The position numbers and the translations under genes were made by a program. This document shows, in pieces, positions 41,540-51,105 of a stretch of 64,000 nt of DNA. How positions within the stretch are numbered: position 1 is the stretch's first letter; every line of letters starts with the position of its first letter. Source of the stretch: Pseudomaricurvus alkylphenolicus (GTDB lineage Bacteria > Pseudomonadota > Gammaproteobacteria > Pseudomonadales > Cellvibrionaceae); NCBI RefSeq assembly GCF_011683955.1, contig NZ_JAAQPI010000027.1, positions 1 through 64,000 on the forward strand, in the 5' to 3' direction. The notes below the pieces were generated by a model, which was given only the letters and a program-made list of their open reading frames with translations, had not been told where the DNA came from and did no database searches.

Positions 41540-41698
41540 ATGCATAAATTAACCGCCGCCACCCTTTGGAATCACCAACTACCGCAATCGGCAAGTGGTG
41601 ACGATGACGACGATAAATTTTCGAACACTAGCAATAAGCCCGGTCAAGGAGACAAACCCTCCTCACCGAAACCTAGTCCCCCTCAGAAGAGGAGTTAA
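41540..41698 (+). CDS. Very small acidic/Pro-rich protein
   Basis: 52 aa with a strong AAGGAG site before the ATG. Contains SGDDDDDKFSNTSNK and a Pro/Lys/Ser tail ending PPQKRS. Third gene of the same operon by spacing (15 bp). It overlaps the 3' end of the convergent gene by 26 bp. No hydrophobic core is visible, so it may be disordered. Confidence 0.5.
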   Translation: MHKLTAATLWNHQLPQSASGDDDDDKFSNTSNKPGQGDKPSSPKPSPPQKRS

Positions 41699-42362
41699 AC
41701 CGAAACAATCGAAGCAACACGTTAGGCTTTTTTGAGCGGGCTTTCTTCTTTACCCCAAATTCTACAAACTTAATCTCCTGACTCGGAATGTACGTTACCT
41801 TTTCACCCCAGTCAGGAGCATCTCTCTCAACAACTGTCCACTCTATATCTTCTGGCCCCCTCCTCAGATTTACATAGATTGCAAGATTTCCATGGAAGTC
41901 GGCCTCATAAGGGTAATAGGGCTGCCCCTCAAACTCGAAAACGTTATCACAAGCCAACCGGGTTCCGTCTTTTAAGGTGACAAAGATTCGAATAACAACG
42001 TTCTCTGTATCTTGCTGCATTCGATTCCACAGCGTGTCTATGCCGTTTTCAGTACTGATTCCCAGTTCGTACAATATCTTGAAAAGCAACCTCTGACCCT
42101 TCGCTCTCCATACCAGACCTATGCACGCAGTGAACACCACGGAAGCAATTCCACCCACCATTTGATGCACATCCAGAAACCTCATCATTAAGTAGCATAC
42201 ACCCCAGCCAATCAGGCCAAAAAACATAACGCTGAACAAGAGATCGTTGCCCTTTTCGTTGCTTCGGTATCCATGTTTTGCAGCAAGGTGGCCAATGTAG
42301 CCAGAGGCCAAAACCACTTGAACGTACAGTGGCAGCTGGAGAAGTTTGTCGATTGCATCCAT
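41673..42362 (-). CDS. Membrane protein of unknown function
   Basis: 229 aa with two or three membrane helices in the first 90 residues and a soluble beta-rich C-terminal domain (VVIRIFVTLKDGTRLACDNV, VNLRRGPEDIEWTVVERD). Lies just after the baseplate V gene on the same strand, so it may be a cargo gene at the end of the prophage late operon. Function not recognised. Confidence 0.55.
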   Translation of the reverse strand: MDAIDKLLQLPLYVQVVLASGYIGHLAAKHGYRSNEKGNDLLFSVMFFGLIGWGVCYLMMRFLDVHQMVGGIASVVFTACIGLVWRAKGQRLLFKILYELGISTENGIDTLWNRMQQDTENVVIRIFVTLKDGTRLACDNVFEFEGQPYYPYEADFHGNLAIYVNLRRGPEDIEWTVVERDAPDWGEKVTYIPSQEIKFVEFGVKKKARSKKPNVLLRLFRFNSSSEGD

Positions 42363-42392
42363 AGGTAATCTTCCTTTTGTTACGCTAATTTC

Positions 42393-43352
42393 TTATTCCA
42401 CTATTGGGTCCAATTGTCCCTTAATCCCGTTGGTATTACTACTCGCAGAACTAAAATCCCCGGCGTTCCCTGGCGCCTGTGTAGTTCCTCCACCAGGGTA
42501 AATACCACCGTGCGTGTGTCCCGCCAAATCGTCAGCCAATTGCTTAACGATGCCCATCAACTCACTGAGCAATTGCAGAACATTCACCGAGGTTGAACCC
42601 AACCACAGGTTGCCACCTGCCGCCACTTCGATGTGCTGATTGTTTTTCGCTTTGCTGGTTTTCTTGCGGCCAACAGTTTCATTGACATCACTGGCCGTGG
42701 TGATATTAAGATTGTCCACCGCGCTGAGGTTCAAGTGACCACCGGACAACAATTTTAACGCGCCCAGTGCCTCAATGGTTTTGATACCGCCCACCTCTTC
42801 GGTGCTGTGCCCCGCTACGCTGGCCATCTGTTGTTGCAAGGTCACCAAACTACTGAGCGCATCGAGATAGTAGCGCGTTGCCTGATCGGTGATGTTGCCG
42901 TGAGTGGATCTCAGTTTATCGCCGTTGGCACTGGTGCGCTCCTCAACACCCGTCGCCGATTGATGCAATTGCTCGCCGGGCTCAACGGCTGGTAGACCAA
43001 CACCGTGCGGCAACACAGTTCGAATAAACGGCTTGTGTGGCAACCCGTAAGCAAATGCCACTTCGACTAAAGTCCCCGGCTCCGGAAACCCATAACCTCC
43101 CCGCTCCATACCTGCGCCACTTATCGGCAAAGGCACGGATCGATACAACGGCAACTCGGGATTGGGTTCGCCGGTTTCCGTCAACACGACAATGTCCACG
43201 GCGTAACGCGGCCTGAAGTCTTCCGACAACCCAGGTTCAACAACTGGGTCACTGATCGATTCAATGCGCGCAAAGTGCGGCAGATGATAGCGCCCGGTCA
43301 ACTCAGGGAATTGACGCTCAACGATGCGTTTGATGTCAGCGTCCATGGGCAT
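42393..43352 (-). CDS. Baseplate assembly protein V (central spike)
   Basis: 319 aa. N-terminal OB-fold-like region with YGFPEPGTLVEVAFAYGLPH, a beta-helical middle (HLNLSAVDNLNITTASD) and a HTHGG tip motif near residue 280 that in gpV-type spikes binds iron through HxH. It pierces the outer membrane. Overlaps the hub gene by 17 bp. Confidence 0.75.
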   Translation of the reverse strand: MPMDADIKRIVERQFPELTGRYHLPHFARIESISDPVVEPGLSEDFRPRYAVDIVVLTETGEPNPELPLYRSVPLPISGAGMERGGYGFPEPGTLVEVAFAYGLPHKPFIRTVLPHGVGLPAVEPGEQLHQSATGVEERTSANGDKLRSTHGNITDQATRYYLDALSSLVTLQQQMASVAGHSTEEVGGIKTIEALGALKLLSGGHLNLSAVDNLNITTASDVNETVGRKKTSKAKNNQHIEVAAGGNLWLGSTSVNVLQLLSELMGIVKQLADDLAGHTHGGIYPGGGTTQAPGNAGDFSSASSNTNGIKGQLDPIVE

Positions 43353-44049
43353 CGCTCCAAGGGTCAGGACTCCACGTTAATCGCATTTGATCATCCATCA
43401 TTTGCACCTGAACAATGGTGTTTGCATTGTTGACCAACACACCGGGGCGAAGTTTTGGAATGGCGGCCACCTTAGCGCGATTCGCCACGCCGTACTCACT
43501 CTCCCACCGGTTGTCCATGATCAATGGCCTGGGTTGCCAGTGACTGTGCGCCCAACTGCCCACAAATACTTGCCCGTTTCCCTGCTGCTGCCACATCGGT
43601 TGTGGGATCGAGAACACCTTGGCCAGTGCGTCCATGCAATGATAACCACCACCGATGGAGTAAAACGCAGGCGCGGCCGTGTTGGCATACAATTGATCTG
43701 GCGTGACAAATTGCAAACCGGTTAACGCTCCGACGGTGGCCAGCACATCGGACAAGGTGACATTGCGCAACGACAATGGAATCCGCTGATTGAGCCTTGC
43801 CGTTAACTCCCGGCAAAAGATCCGTTGTTGCTGGTCATCGATCTTGGTGCAGGTTTCCACATACCCCACGAACCACAACTGTAAATTGTCGGGCGCGTAA
43901 CCGAACGCAAACCGCACCAACCCTTTGATGGTCTCCTCAGACTGAACCGTAAACACAGCCCGTCCAGGCGTGAACAGATTCAGTCGCGCATCCTCAGAAA
44001 TGAGTTTGTATTCCTTTCCGCTCACGGTCAGCAACTTAAACAGCTTCAC
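43336..44049 (-). CDS. Baseplate hub protein (P2 gpD-like)
   Basis: 237 aa. LFTPGRAVFTVQSEETIKGL, then LWFVGYVETCTKIDDQQQRI, the pattern of phage late control D/hub proteins, here shorter than P2 gpD (387 aa). Located directly before baseplate V, as expected for proteins that form the hub-spike complex. Confidence 0.65.
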   Translation of the reverse strand: MKLFKLLTVSGKEYKLISEDARLNLFTPGRAVFTVQSEETIKGLVRFAFGYAPDNLQLWFVGYVETCTKIDDQQQRIFCRELTARLNQRIPLSLRNVTLSDVLATVGALTGLQFVTPDQLYANTAAPAFYSIGGGYHCMDALAKVFSIPQPMWQQQGNGQVFVGSWAHSHWQPRPLIMDNRWESEYGVANRAKVAAIPKLRPGVLVNNANTIVQVQMMDDQMRLTWSPDPWSDAHGR

Positions 44050-44606
44050 GACAACAGATCCTCAAAAAACTGCAACGCCGATTCCGCACCCGTCAGTTGC
44101 GGCGTCTGATCCAAAATCGAACCGGTAGCCTTGTCCTTAAGCGCGCTGGCGGCGGTGTCTGTTAGTGTGGCCACGTTTACACCCTCCACCAACTGCTCTT
44201 TTACCGCGTCCAAGATTTGGCGCTGTTCTTTCTTCTCGGCAACACTAAAGTATTCCACCAGCATGAACGACACTCGCCACGCTTCGTTTTGTTCCATTTC
44301 TCGCACACTGACGTTGTCGGTGAATTGGACCTGACGAACGTTCATGGCATTGGCGGTGCGCTCATTGATGGTATAGACCTTTAACCGCCCGGCGCTGTCC
44401 ACCGTTTCGGCGGTTTTGATCAACGCCGTCAGGTCCCGCTCATTCTCAAACGGAATCAATAACGAAACGGTAAATTCTTTGGGCTTGATACCATTGTTGG
44501 TTCGATCCGACGCACTGGTGGTGCCGCCCAAACTCTTTGTTTCGATGCGCATACTGGCCCGCACTTTCAGCTCAGTTTCCGGCACCGTATAGTCATCGAG
44601 CCTCAC
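44046..44606 (-). CDS. Tail/baseplate protein, unknown family
   Basis: 186 aa from the GTG at 44606, which overlaps the previous stop (GTGA); an upstream ATG in frame belongs to a shadow of the previous gene. Beta-rich N terminus (LDDYTVPETELKVRASMRIE) and helical C terminus. Probably a baseplate or tube-initiator component by position. Confidence 0.55.
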   Translation of the reverse strand: MRLDDYTVPETELKVRASMRIETKSLGGTTSASDRTNNGIKPKEFTVSLLIPFENERDLTALIKTAETVDSAGRLKVYTINERTANAMNVRQVQFTDNVSVREMEQNEAWRVSFMLVEYFSVAEKKEQRQILDAVKEQLVEGVNVATLTDTAASALKDKATGSILDQTPQLTGAESALQFFEDLLS

Positions 44607-45514
44607 AACCCCATCACCTCTTTCACATACGCCAACTGCCCAGGCGGCGATACCATCAACACCGCCGCACAAAAAATGTATTCATGCCCTGGCGAACCGG
44701 CGGCATTTAAGGCATCGGCCAGCTGCGTTCGGGTACCGCTGTCCAAAAACAGCGCCTGCCCTGCCCCACCCGTGACACTCGCTTGAAGCGTCGACAACGC
44801 CGACTGATCCGACTGCAACCGAGACTGCTTTTTGGCAATCAACGCCTGCAACTCAGCAGTCGGAGTTTGGTTTTCACTGTCGTAAGCGCTCGCCATACTG
44901 GTGGCGCGATCAACGTGGCTGGCCCCACTTCGCGCGTTGGACCACTGCAACAAATTCTTATTAACCCATCGCGCGTTCAACGCCGCATCGGGTAACAACA
45001 CCTTGTCATTTTCCAATGTCGACAATTGTTCAACCCGACGTTGCACCGCTTGCAACTCTTCGACCGGAAACACCGCATTGAATGCGCCCAACTGCTGAGC
45101 AAAATCGGACAGACTGACCGCGTTGATCAATACCGCCACCCCTTCGAGCGTGCCCACCGGCAAACGATGATCAGCCTGATCGTTCAACTTGTTGACCAGC
45201 GCCGCCACCGCATTGGGTGCGGACAGATGCCGGTAAACCCCATCACCACTGCCCACGCCCTGTTGCCAAGGATGCACACACAACGCATCAACCGACACAT
45301 TGAACAGCGCTTGATGCGATGCCGCGTTAGTGCTGGCGGTATTGGCCGTGGTGGCCGTTGGGTTTTTCGTAATGCTCGGACCCGGTACCGCCGACAGCCT
45401 GCTGCCTGCCTGACTCAATTGCGCATCGCCACTGGCCGTGGCCGCTTGCGCAGCACTCACCACATCGGCGGCGCTACTGGGCCATGTAAAATTCACCGGT
45501 GCCCACATGATCAC
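44603..45514 (-). CDS. Phage tail-region protein, unknown
   Basis: 303 aa from GTG at 45514 (an ATG at 45508 is possible). Contains Ala/Ser/Thr-rich N-terminal part and a helical region with NKLNDQADHRLPVGTLEGVA. A C-terminal ALFLDSGTRTQLADALNAAG. It sits between the fibre chaperone and baseplate genes. No family recognised. Confidence 0.5.
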   Translation of the reverse strand: MIMWAPVNFTWPSSAADVVSAAQAATASGDAQLSQAGSRLSAVPGPSITKNPTATTANTASTNAASHQALFNVSVDALCVHPWQQGVGSGDGVYRHLSAPNAVAALVNKLNDQADHRLPVGTLEGVAVLINAVSLSDFAQQLGAFNAVFPVEELQAVQRRVEQLSTLENDKVLLPDAALNARWVNKNLLQWSNARSGASHVDRATSMASAYDSENQTPTAELQALIAKKQSRLQSDQSALSTLQASVTGGAGQALFLDSGTRTQLADALNAAGSPGHEYIFCAAVLMVSPPGQLAYVKEVMGL

Positions 45515-46134
45515 ACCCGCTTGATGGCGTCGGGCCAGTCAGTGGTTAACCCGTTAACAATGGCGCTGACCTGATCTGCAAAGTCTTCTGGCCGTTCTTC
45601 CAAGGCCAACAGCGCGTCCAATTGATCCTCAGCGGCCTGACGGTTGCCCAGAATCAACCCCAAGGTGCCTTGATACAGATCCGACTTGGCCCGCACCTTA
45701 GCCACCACCACATCCACACCGACACCCCGACGCGCTGCAATTCCCGTGAGCGTTGGCACCGGTGCACTGTTGTCCAACGTCCAGGCGTCCGCCTCCAGTT
45801 TTTGCAGCGTCCAGGTTTCCACCTCTTGCACCGGGTAACCCGCTTTCAGTGACTCAATGGCTCGATTAACCTTGGTGTTGATTTTGTCGGCGGCTTCCTC
45901 CCTGATTGCATCGCTTTCGCGCGGCACCGTGGCCCACTGCTGCACCCACTGGCCGCTGACCAGCGCGGGTTTTGTTTCTTCTAACACCTCCACCAGTGAA
46001 AACACCACCGGCAACGGTGATGGCTGCACCTTGACGAACAGTGACAGCGGCAAACCCCGGTTGCGAATGTGCGACTCAAACACCGGCCACTCCAACACTT
46101 GGTCACCGGCCACCCGTGCGTATACGTCAATCAT
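45511..46134 (-). CDS. Tail fibre assembly-type protein
   Basis: 207 aa. N-terminal small beta domain, then RAIESLKAGYPVQEVETWTL and GVGVDVVVAKVRAKSDLYQG, the pattern of DUF4376-like fibre-associated or chaperone proteins. Directly downstream of the fibre gene, which supports a chaperone or fibre-tip role. Confidence 0.6.
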   Translation of the reverse strand: MIDVYARVAGDQVLEWPVFESHIRNRGLPLSLFVKVQPSPLPVVFSLVEVLEETKPALVSGQWVQQWATVPRESDAIREEAADKINTKVNRAIESLKAGYPVQEVETWTLQKLEADAWTLDNSAPVPTLTGIAARRGVGVDVVVAKVRAKSDLYQGTLGLILGNRQAAEDQLDALLALEERPEDFADQVSAIVNGLTTDWPDAIKRV

Positions 46135-46143
46135 GTTTCCCCC

Positions 46144-49068
46144 TTATCGAAACACGTAACCCTTTTGGTTTCCGTTAGCGCCAATCAACGCCGACTTGCC
46201 ATCAGACCCAATGCAACAGGAAACCCCAAACTTGTAATTGCTGCTCCCGTCACTGGCAATCAATTTAACATCGTGTTTCCACATGCCATTGTCTTTGATA
46301 AAGGTGTACACCGCGCCCTTACCGCTATCGACATCGCGAGAACCAATTAAGGCAACACTGCCGTCTTTGGCAATGTCCACCGAGTAACCATACTCGGTAT
46401 CGGTTTTATCGCCTGGGTCGACATTAGGAATTTTGGTGGTGATTCCCCAGGAACCGCCGGTTTTGCGAAACACATACACCGCGCCGCTTTGAGTTTCCGG
46501 TGCCGCGCACCGTGGCGCACCGATTAAGATTTCCAATCCATCGCCCGAGATGGCCACGGCATGTCCGAAGTCATCCCCGTTACTGCTATCGACCGAAGTC
46601 AATTTGATTTCACCGCTCCACACGCCACCGCCTTGATGTTCATAGACATAAACGGCGCCGCTGTCGGTGGCGCCACCGTCATCATTGAGCGCACCCACCA
46701 CAAGGACTTCCCCATCACCGGAAACATCAATGGCGTAACCAAAATAGGCCGTGGCCGTTTCAACATCCGGTTTAAACTTTTGTTCCAGCTGCCAGTTGTT
46801 ACCACCGTTGCGCCTGAAGATGTGCGCAGCGCCACACATAATGGTGGTGTTGGGATCTTTGTCCGCATTGTCGCCCACGGCAATGACCGACCCGTCGTCG
46901 GAAATCGCAGCCGCCGCACCGAAGGACTCGGCATCAGTGTCTGGCACCAGCTTGGCGACCTGAGTCCAGAATCCACCCTCTTTGGAAAACACATAAGCCG
47001 ATCCGTCATTACCGTCATTGGGTGAGCCAATCACAGCGATTAACCCGTTTTCAGAAATCGCAACGGAGCTACCAAAATTGTCACTGTTGGCTATGTCATT
47101 GGGTACCATCTCAAAGCCAGGACCATAGACGCCATTGTCATAGTCGTATGCCCATACCCGCCCTTGACTGGAACTGGTGGTAGACGCGGACACCATAAAG
47201 GTGCTGCCGTCTCCCGATATCGCAACACCGTAACCATAGTTGCCTTGCCCGGACTCGGTTAACTGCGCTTGCTCGCTGGCGAGATTAAACTGATCCTTGG
47301 TCACAAACGACGCTTCGGTCCACTCCGATTGATAGGTGGCGCCATTAAATCGCACTTTCGCCTTGTAGTTGGTCGATACCTCCAACTCACCAAAGGGAAC
47401 GGTTTTCATCAGTTTGTCGGTAGTCTCGCCCAACACTTCCCACACCACCGCATCTTGATCATCGGTGATCCGCCAATCGGTACTTTGATGAGTATCGCGA
47501 GCACTGGGCGTGGTTGCAAAGCTGCCCGCCACCATCGTCAGCACAGACCCCACTCCGGTGGTGTTATCTTCAGGCGCGAGCAATACCGGCGTGTTGATAA
47601 ACGGATCATAGAGCAACTGGAAATTGATCACGACGTGCTTTGATTCACGGCCCGCTTCATCAATCGCCTTCACAGTGACACTGCCTGCCTGATCGGCGGC
47701 AATGCTGTCCACAGTGAGGTTGATGTTTTCACCACTGGCAATGGCGCTGGTTTTGCTCGCGCTGACACTCACCGTTTCGACAACGCTGTAGGTCAGCAGC
47801 GACTGACTGCCATCAGGATCAATGGCCCCGCTAAAATTCACCGCCACCACATCGTCTCGCACCATGGCCACGGGCACGGTGTGGGCGAAGTCATTCATCC
47901 TTGGTGCCTTGTTGCTGGCGATTTCTACACTGTGTTTTGCCGCGTCCGAACGGTGCCCCAGCTCATCAACGGCCACTACTTCAAACGCCAGAAACTCACC
48001 CACCAAACCCACGTCGTTGGGAATGGACCAGTTGACGCTGGTGCCCTGCTGGGTGCTGTCATCGGGCAAGGTCCATTCGTAATACGCAATCTGTGTGTCG
48101 TGGTCGGTGCTGTCCCAAGCGCTGACCGATCCGCCCACACTCAGCGTGATGGTCTCGCCATACTTTTCGTCAATGTCGCCGTTGATCACCGGCGTGGTGA
48201 CCAGAAACTGTTTTGCCCGGTACAGGTAGCGCGCCAATCCATTTTCATCCACGGCATCAAAATACTGTCGCGTGTCGGTTACCGATCCACCCGCGCTGAT
48301 GTCGGCGATTTTTCGAAGGTAGTGTTGTTTGCCGTTTTCGTCCACGTAGTCAGTCTGGGGATCGGTGGAAACTACCACTGTAAAGGTTGGTCGAAGGCCA
48401 CTGAAGTCCTCGACCAACGCCACGTCCAACCAAACACTATTGGGTGTCGCTGGAACCGTCACCACCTGATCGGCTTCGTTATCAATACGAACACCGTTGA
48501 CGTACCCAAACCCGGCGGCCAGTGTGTACACACCCGCGCTTTCGGTGATTTCAAAGCCGTCATTAAAAAACGACTCCACACCAAACCAGTCGTTGGCGTG
48601 GTGGGTGGTTCGCGCGTCCATGCTGCGAAGGCGCACCGAATAATCAATCTGCCAACTCTGCGCGCTGATGTTGATCCCGGTAGCCTCTTTGGCACCGGAG
48701 AACGACACGGCAAAGTTTCGGTTCATGTTGTAACCGTCGCCTTGCAGCTTGGACAACAGCGGAAAGGTGGACACCGCAAACACTTGCCCGCCATCAGTGA
48801 CCAGCGCCATGTAATTAAAATCGAAGTCGCCAATGTCCGAACCCATGACCAGAGAATAGGCCACGGTGTTGCTGTTGATCAGACCGGCCGCCGTCACCGG
48901 CGCTTCATACACCTGCTCACCCACGGGCGGCAGTCCTGCCTCGCGATCAATGGCCGCCGCCGGGTCCAACCCCGGCACGTTGGCCAACACAAATTTGTCG
49001 ATGGCCAGTTGTCCGGCCTGCGCCGAGGCAATCAAACTTTCTCCGGCGGTGGTAATGACAGAACTCAT
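46144..49068 (-). CDS. Tail fibre with C-terminal FG-GAP beta-propeller
   Basis: 974 aa from the ATG at 49068. The N-terminal 160 residues match the phage tail-collar fibre domain (GESLIASAQAGQLAIDKFV, DFDFNYMALV). The middle has Ig-like sandwich segments (about 290-600). The C-terminal third has seven repeats of the type FG-AVAISGDG-VIAVGAP, each about 50 residues, which suggests a complete seven-bladed integrin-like propeller as the receptor-binding head. This replaces the collagen-like or pyocin-type tips seen in P2. Confidence 0.8.
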   Translation of the reverse strand: MSSVITTAGESLIASAQAGQLAIDKFVLANVPGLDPAAAIDREAGLPPVGEQVYEAPVTAAGLINSNTVAYSLVMGSDIGDFDFNYMALVTDGGQVFAVSTFPLLSKLQGDGYNMNRNFAVSFSGAKEATGINISAQSWQIDYSVRLRSMDARTTHHANDWFGVESFFNDGFEITESAGVYTLAAGFGYVNGVRIDNEADQVVTVPATPNSVWLDVALVEDFSGLRPTFTVVVSTDPQTDYVDENGKQHYLRKIADISAGGSVTDTRQYFDAVDENGLARYLYRAKQFLVTTPVINGDIDEKYGETITLSVGGSVSAWDSTDHDTQIAYYEWTLPDDSTQQGTSVNWSIPNDVGLVGEFLAFEVVAVDELGHRSDAAKHSVEIASNKAPRMNDFAHTVPVAMVRDDVVAVNFSGAIDPDGSQSLLTYSVVETVSVSASKTSAIASGENINLTVDSIAADQAGSVTVKAIDEAGRESKHVVINFQLLYDPFINTPVLLAPEDNTTGVGSVLTMVAGSFATTPSARDTHQSTDWRITDDQDAVVWEVLGETTDKLMKTVPFGELEVSTNYKAKVRFNGATYQSEWTEASFVTKDQFNLASEQAQLTESGQGNYGYGVAISGDGSTFMVSASTTSSSQGRVWAYDYDNGVYGPGFEMVPNDIANSDNFGSSVAISENGLIAVIGSPNDGNDGSAYVFSKEGGFWTQVAKLVPDTDAESFGAAAAISDDGSVIAVGDNADKDPNTTIMCGAAHIFRRNGGNNWQLEQKFKPDVETATAYFGYAIDVSGDGEVLVVGALNDDGGATDSGAVYVYEHQGGGVWSGEIKLTSVDSSNGDDFGHAVAISGDGLEILIGAPRCAAPETQSGAVYVFRKTGGSWGITTKIPNVDPGDKTDTEYGYSVDIAKDGSVALIGSRDVDSGKGAVYTFIKDNGMWKHDVKLIASDGSSNYKFGVSCCIGSDGKSALIGANGNQKGYVFR

Positions 49069-49080
49069 GATCAAACCCTT

Positions 49081-49608
49081 TTACAGTGACGCCAACACGT
49101 TGTGGTCATCGCCGTTAAAATCGGCACACACCACGTCGATGGTCATTTTGTCAGATACGGAAAATTCAAATCGGCGACAGGTGCGCCCATAGTTGCGGGC
49201 CAATTCCGCCAGCAAGTCGGGCTGGGTGGCCAACTGTTCGTCGCTGACTGCCACTTGCACCACGTCCCAATCCCGATTGGGTACCCGGTCCCAGACCTCG
49301 ATGCCTTCAAAACCCAAGCGGCCAAAGATGAGTTTTAACCCCTCTTTGGTACCCGCGTCTTTGTAGTTGTCCAGCGCGTGCTTAACTCGCAATCGATAGA
49401 GCGCTTCGTCTTCACTGGGCAGACGATCCACCCGACGCTCCCAACCGATCAGCTCCAACACCTTGGCATCGCAGGTATCAATGTCTCGATGAGTGGTGGC
49501 CCACTGCGCCCAGATGGCCAACTGCTCCCACCACTTGCCCGCCGCCGCCTTGATTTTTTGAACGTTGTCGGCCTGCAACCAAACCGGCAGTGTGATGTTA
49601 AGAGCCAT
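49081..49608 (-). CDS. Tail protein I (P2 gpI-like baseplate protein)
   Basis: 175 aa with IDTCDAKVLELIGWERRVDR, LYRLRVKHALDNYKDAGTKE and a GLKLIFGRLGF motif typical of gpI. Follows gpJ-like gene with a short overlap; forms the baseplate wedge. Confidence 0.8.
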   Translation of the reverse strand: MALNITLPVWLQADNVQKIKAAAGKWWEQLAIWAQWATTHRDIDTCDAKVLELIGWERRVDRLPSEDEALYRLRVKHALDNYKDAGTKEGLKLIFGRLGFEGIEVWDRVPNRDWDVVQVAVSDEQLATQPDLLAELARNYGRTCRRFEFSVSDKMTIDVVCADFNGDDHNVLASL

Positions 49609-50779
49609 GCACGGTCACCGTTAAACTGTTCAAACGGGGAATGGCCCAGCCGTTCACGATACTGCCTTGATCGAACACAATGTCGTCGGCGTTGACAAAC
49701 TGTCGGTGTAACTCTTGTCCCAACCGGGATAATGAAAAGCGACTGTCAGGGAAAGTAAGCGTCGGTGTATAGTCCACGTTTTCACGAAACGCCGCGCGAA
49801 TCATTTGCTCAACGTCCGAGCGCAACTGCGCCTTGTCGGGCGAAGGCAGCCCCGACACCGCGTACACATCCACCACCAAATCGTGTTGCGTCGACGGCAT
49901 GGACAACACCTGAATGTCATCGCCCAAGCCCCGGTTGCCATTGAGCATGATGTGATCTTGCACCTGGGTTAAGAACGCGGCGTCGGGCTCACCGGTATCG
50001 AGCAGCAAATAAATGTTGGCGGTACCGGGACCACGCGGCGCATCGTGTTCGATAAACACATTACGAATGTGCAGCCCCGCGTACTCGGTGACAATCGCCA
50101 GATACCCCGAATCAATGTGCCACTGATTCACCGCACCAAACTGGTTTCGCACACGGTCGCGCAAGTCGTCGTCGGCCTCGATATCCGCCCCCGGTGTGGT
50201 TAACCAGGTACTGGTGTTGGATGCTGATGTGATGCCCGCCAGCGGTGCCGGCAATACCGCGTAATAACCAGCGGCGAGATTGTAAGCCTCCCCGGTGTTT
50301 TCCGCTTCCACTTCGATCTCGATCTGACTTTCGCCATCAGCAAAGATGGCTTCGGCCACGGTGGCGACTCGGTACACAGTGCCATTGATAGGCGGTGATT
50401 CCACGACGGTGCCCGCCGCTACCGTCAAGGTGCCGGTGCTGTCGCTTCGGGTAAACAGGATGTTGCCCTTCGCCTTGACCGCCCCTTTGCGCGTGACGTT
50501 CGCACCCCAGGCCAAAATATCCAAGTGCCCGCCGGTGGCCGTTTTCACAAAGGAGTTGGGCAACCATTGAGTGACAATGAGATTCACCAACCACATCAAC
50601 GGTTGGGTGACAATCGCGTAAAACAATCGCCAGAACGGTGACACCGAGGAGTCGTTGCTGACGACGCTGCCTTCAGCCTCCAACATCGCTTGCCACTCGG
50701 CTTTGGCCGCCGCTTCGGTGGTCGGAATGCCCGCCTCTTGCACCAGCGCCTGAAAGTCTGTGCTGTGATCTTCTGCCAT
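49598..50779 (-). CDS. Baseplate J-like protein
   Basis: 393 aa. NLIVTQWLPNSFVKTATGGH, GTVVESPPINGTVYRV, and WLTTPGADIEADDDLRDRV are diagnostic of the gpJ/Mu gp47 family. Wedge component of the baseplate. Confidence 0.88.
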   Translation of the reverse strand: MAEDHSTDFQALVQEAGIPTTEAAAKAEWQAMLEAEGSVVSNDSSVSPFWRLFYAIVTQPLMWLVNLIVTQWLPNSFVKTATGGHLDILAWGANVTRKGAVKAKGNILFTRSDSTGTLTVAAGTVVESPPINGTVYRVATVAEAIFADGESQIEIEVEAENTGEAYNLAAGYYAVLPAPLAGITSASNTSTWLTTPGADIEADDDLRDRVRNQFGAVNQWHIDSGYLAIVTEYAGLHIRNVFIEHDAPRGPGTANIYLLLDTGEPDAAFLTQVQDHIMLNGNRGLGDDIQVLSMPSTQHDLVVDVYAVSGLPSPDKAQLRSDVEQMIRAAFRENVDYTPTLTFPDSRFSLSRLGQELHRQFVNADDIVFDQGSIVNGWAIPRLNSLTVTVHGS

Positions 50780-51096
50780 TACACGGTCACCTCTACCGGT
50801 CCATATTCTTGCGTGTCAGCGGTGATAAAGATGGTTTCCACATCGGTGCGAGTCACCCGAGCCGTACCGGGCACAATGCGCACATCGTTTTCCACCAAGG
50901 TCTCGATTCGATTCAAAATGGTTTTGACCGCATCAACGTCACGCTCGCCGATGATTTGCACCAACAACCCACTCTCTCGCACCAAGTGCTTCACATCCTG
51001 GGCAATCGAGGCGCGATCACTGATCAACAGCGGCTGCACGGCCACGTCCAAGGTCAGGTCATCGTCCGTAATCAATAAATCAATGTACTTGGTCAC
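50779..51096 (-). CDS. DUF2590-type baseplate protein (gp25/gpW role)
   Basis: 105 aa from a GTG. IDLLITDDDLTLD, SIAQDVKHLVRESGLLVQII and LVENDVRIVPGTARV match the DUF2590 pattern, the counterpart of gpW/gp25 that initiates sheath assembly. Its stop overlaps the gpJ-like start. Confidence 0.75.
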   Translation of the reverse strand: MTKYIDLLITDDDLTLDVAVQPLLISDRASIAQDVKHLVRESGLLVQIIGERDVDAVKTILNRIETLVENDVRIVPGTARVTRTDVETIFITADTQEYGPVEVTV

Positions 51097-51105
51097 CTCT
51101 GCCCC

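Noticed and set aside
48000-49089. Long plus-strand frame of about 400 codons opposite the tail fibre gene
   Set aside because: Shadow of the fibre gene; no ribosome site and no recognisable domain.
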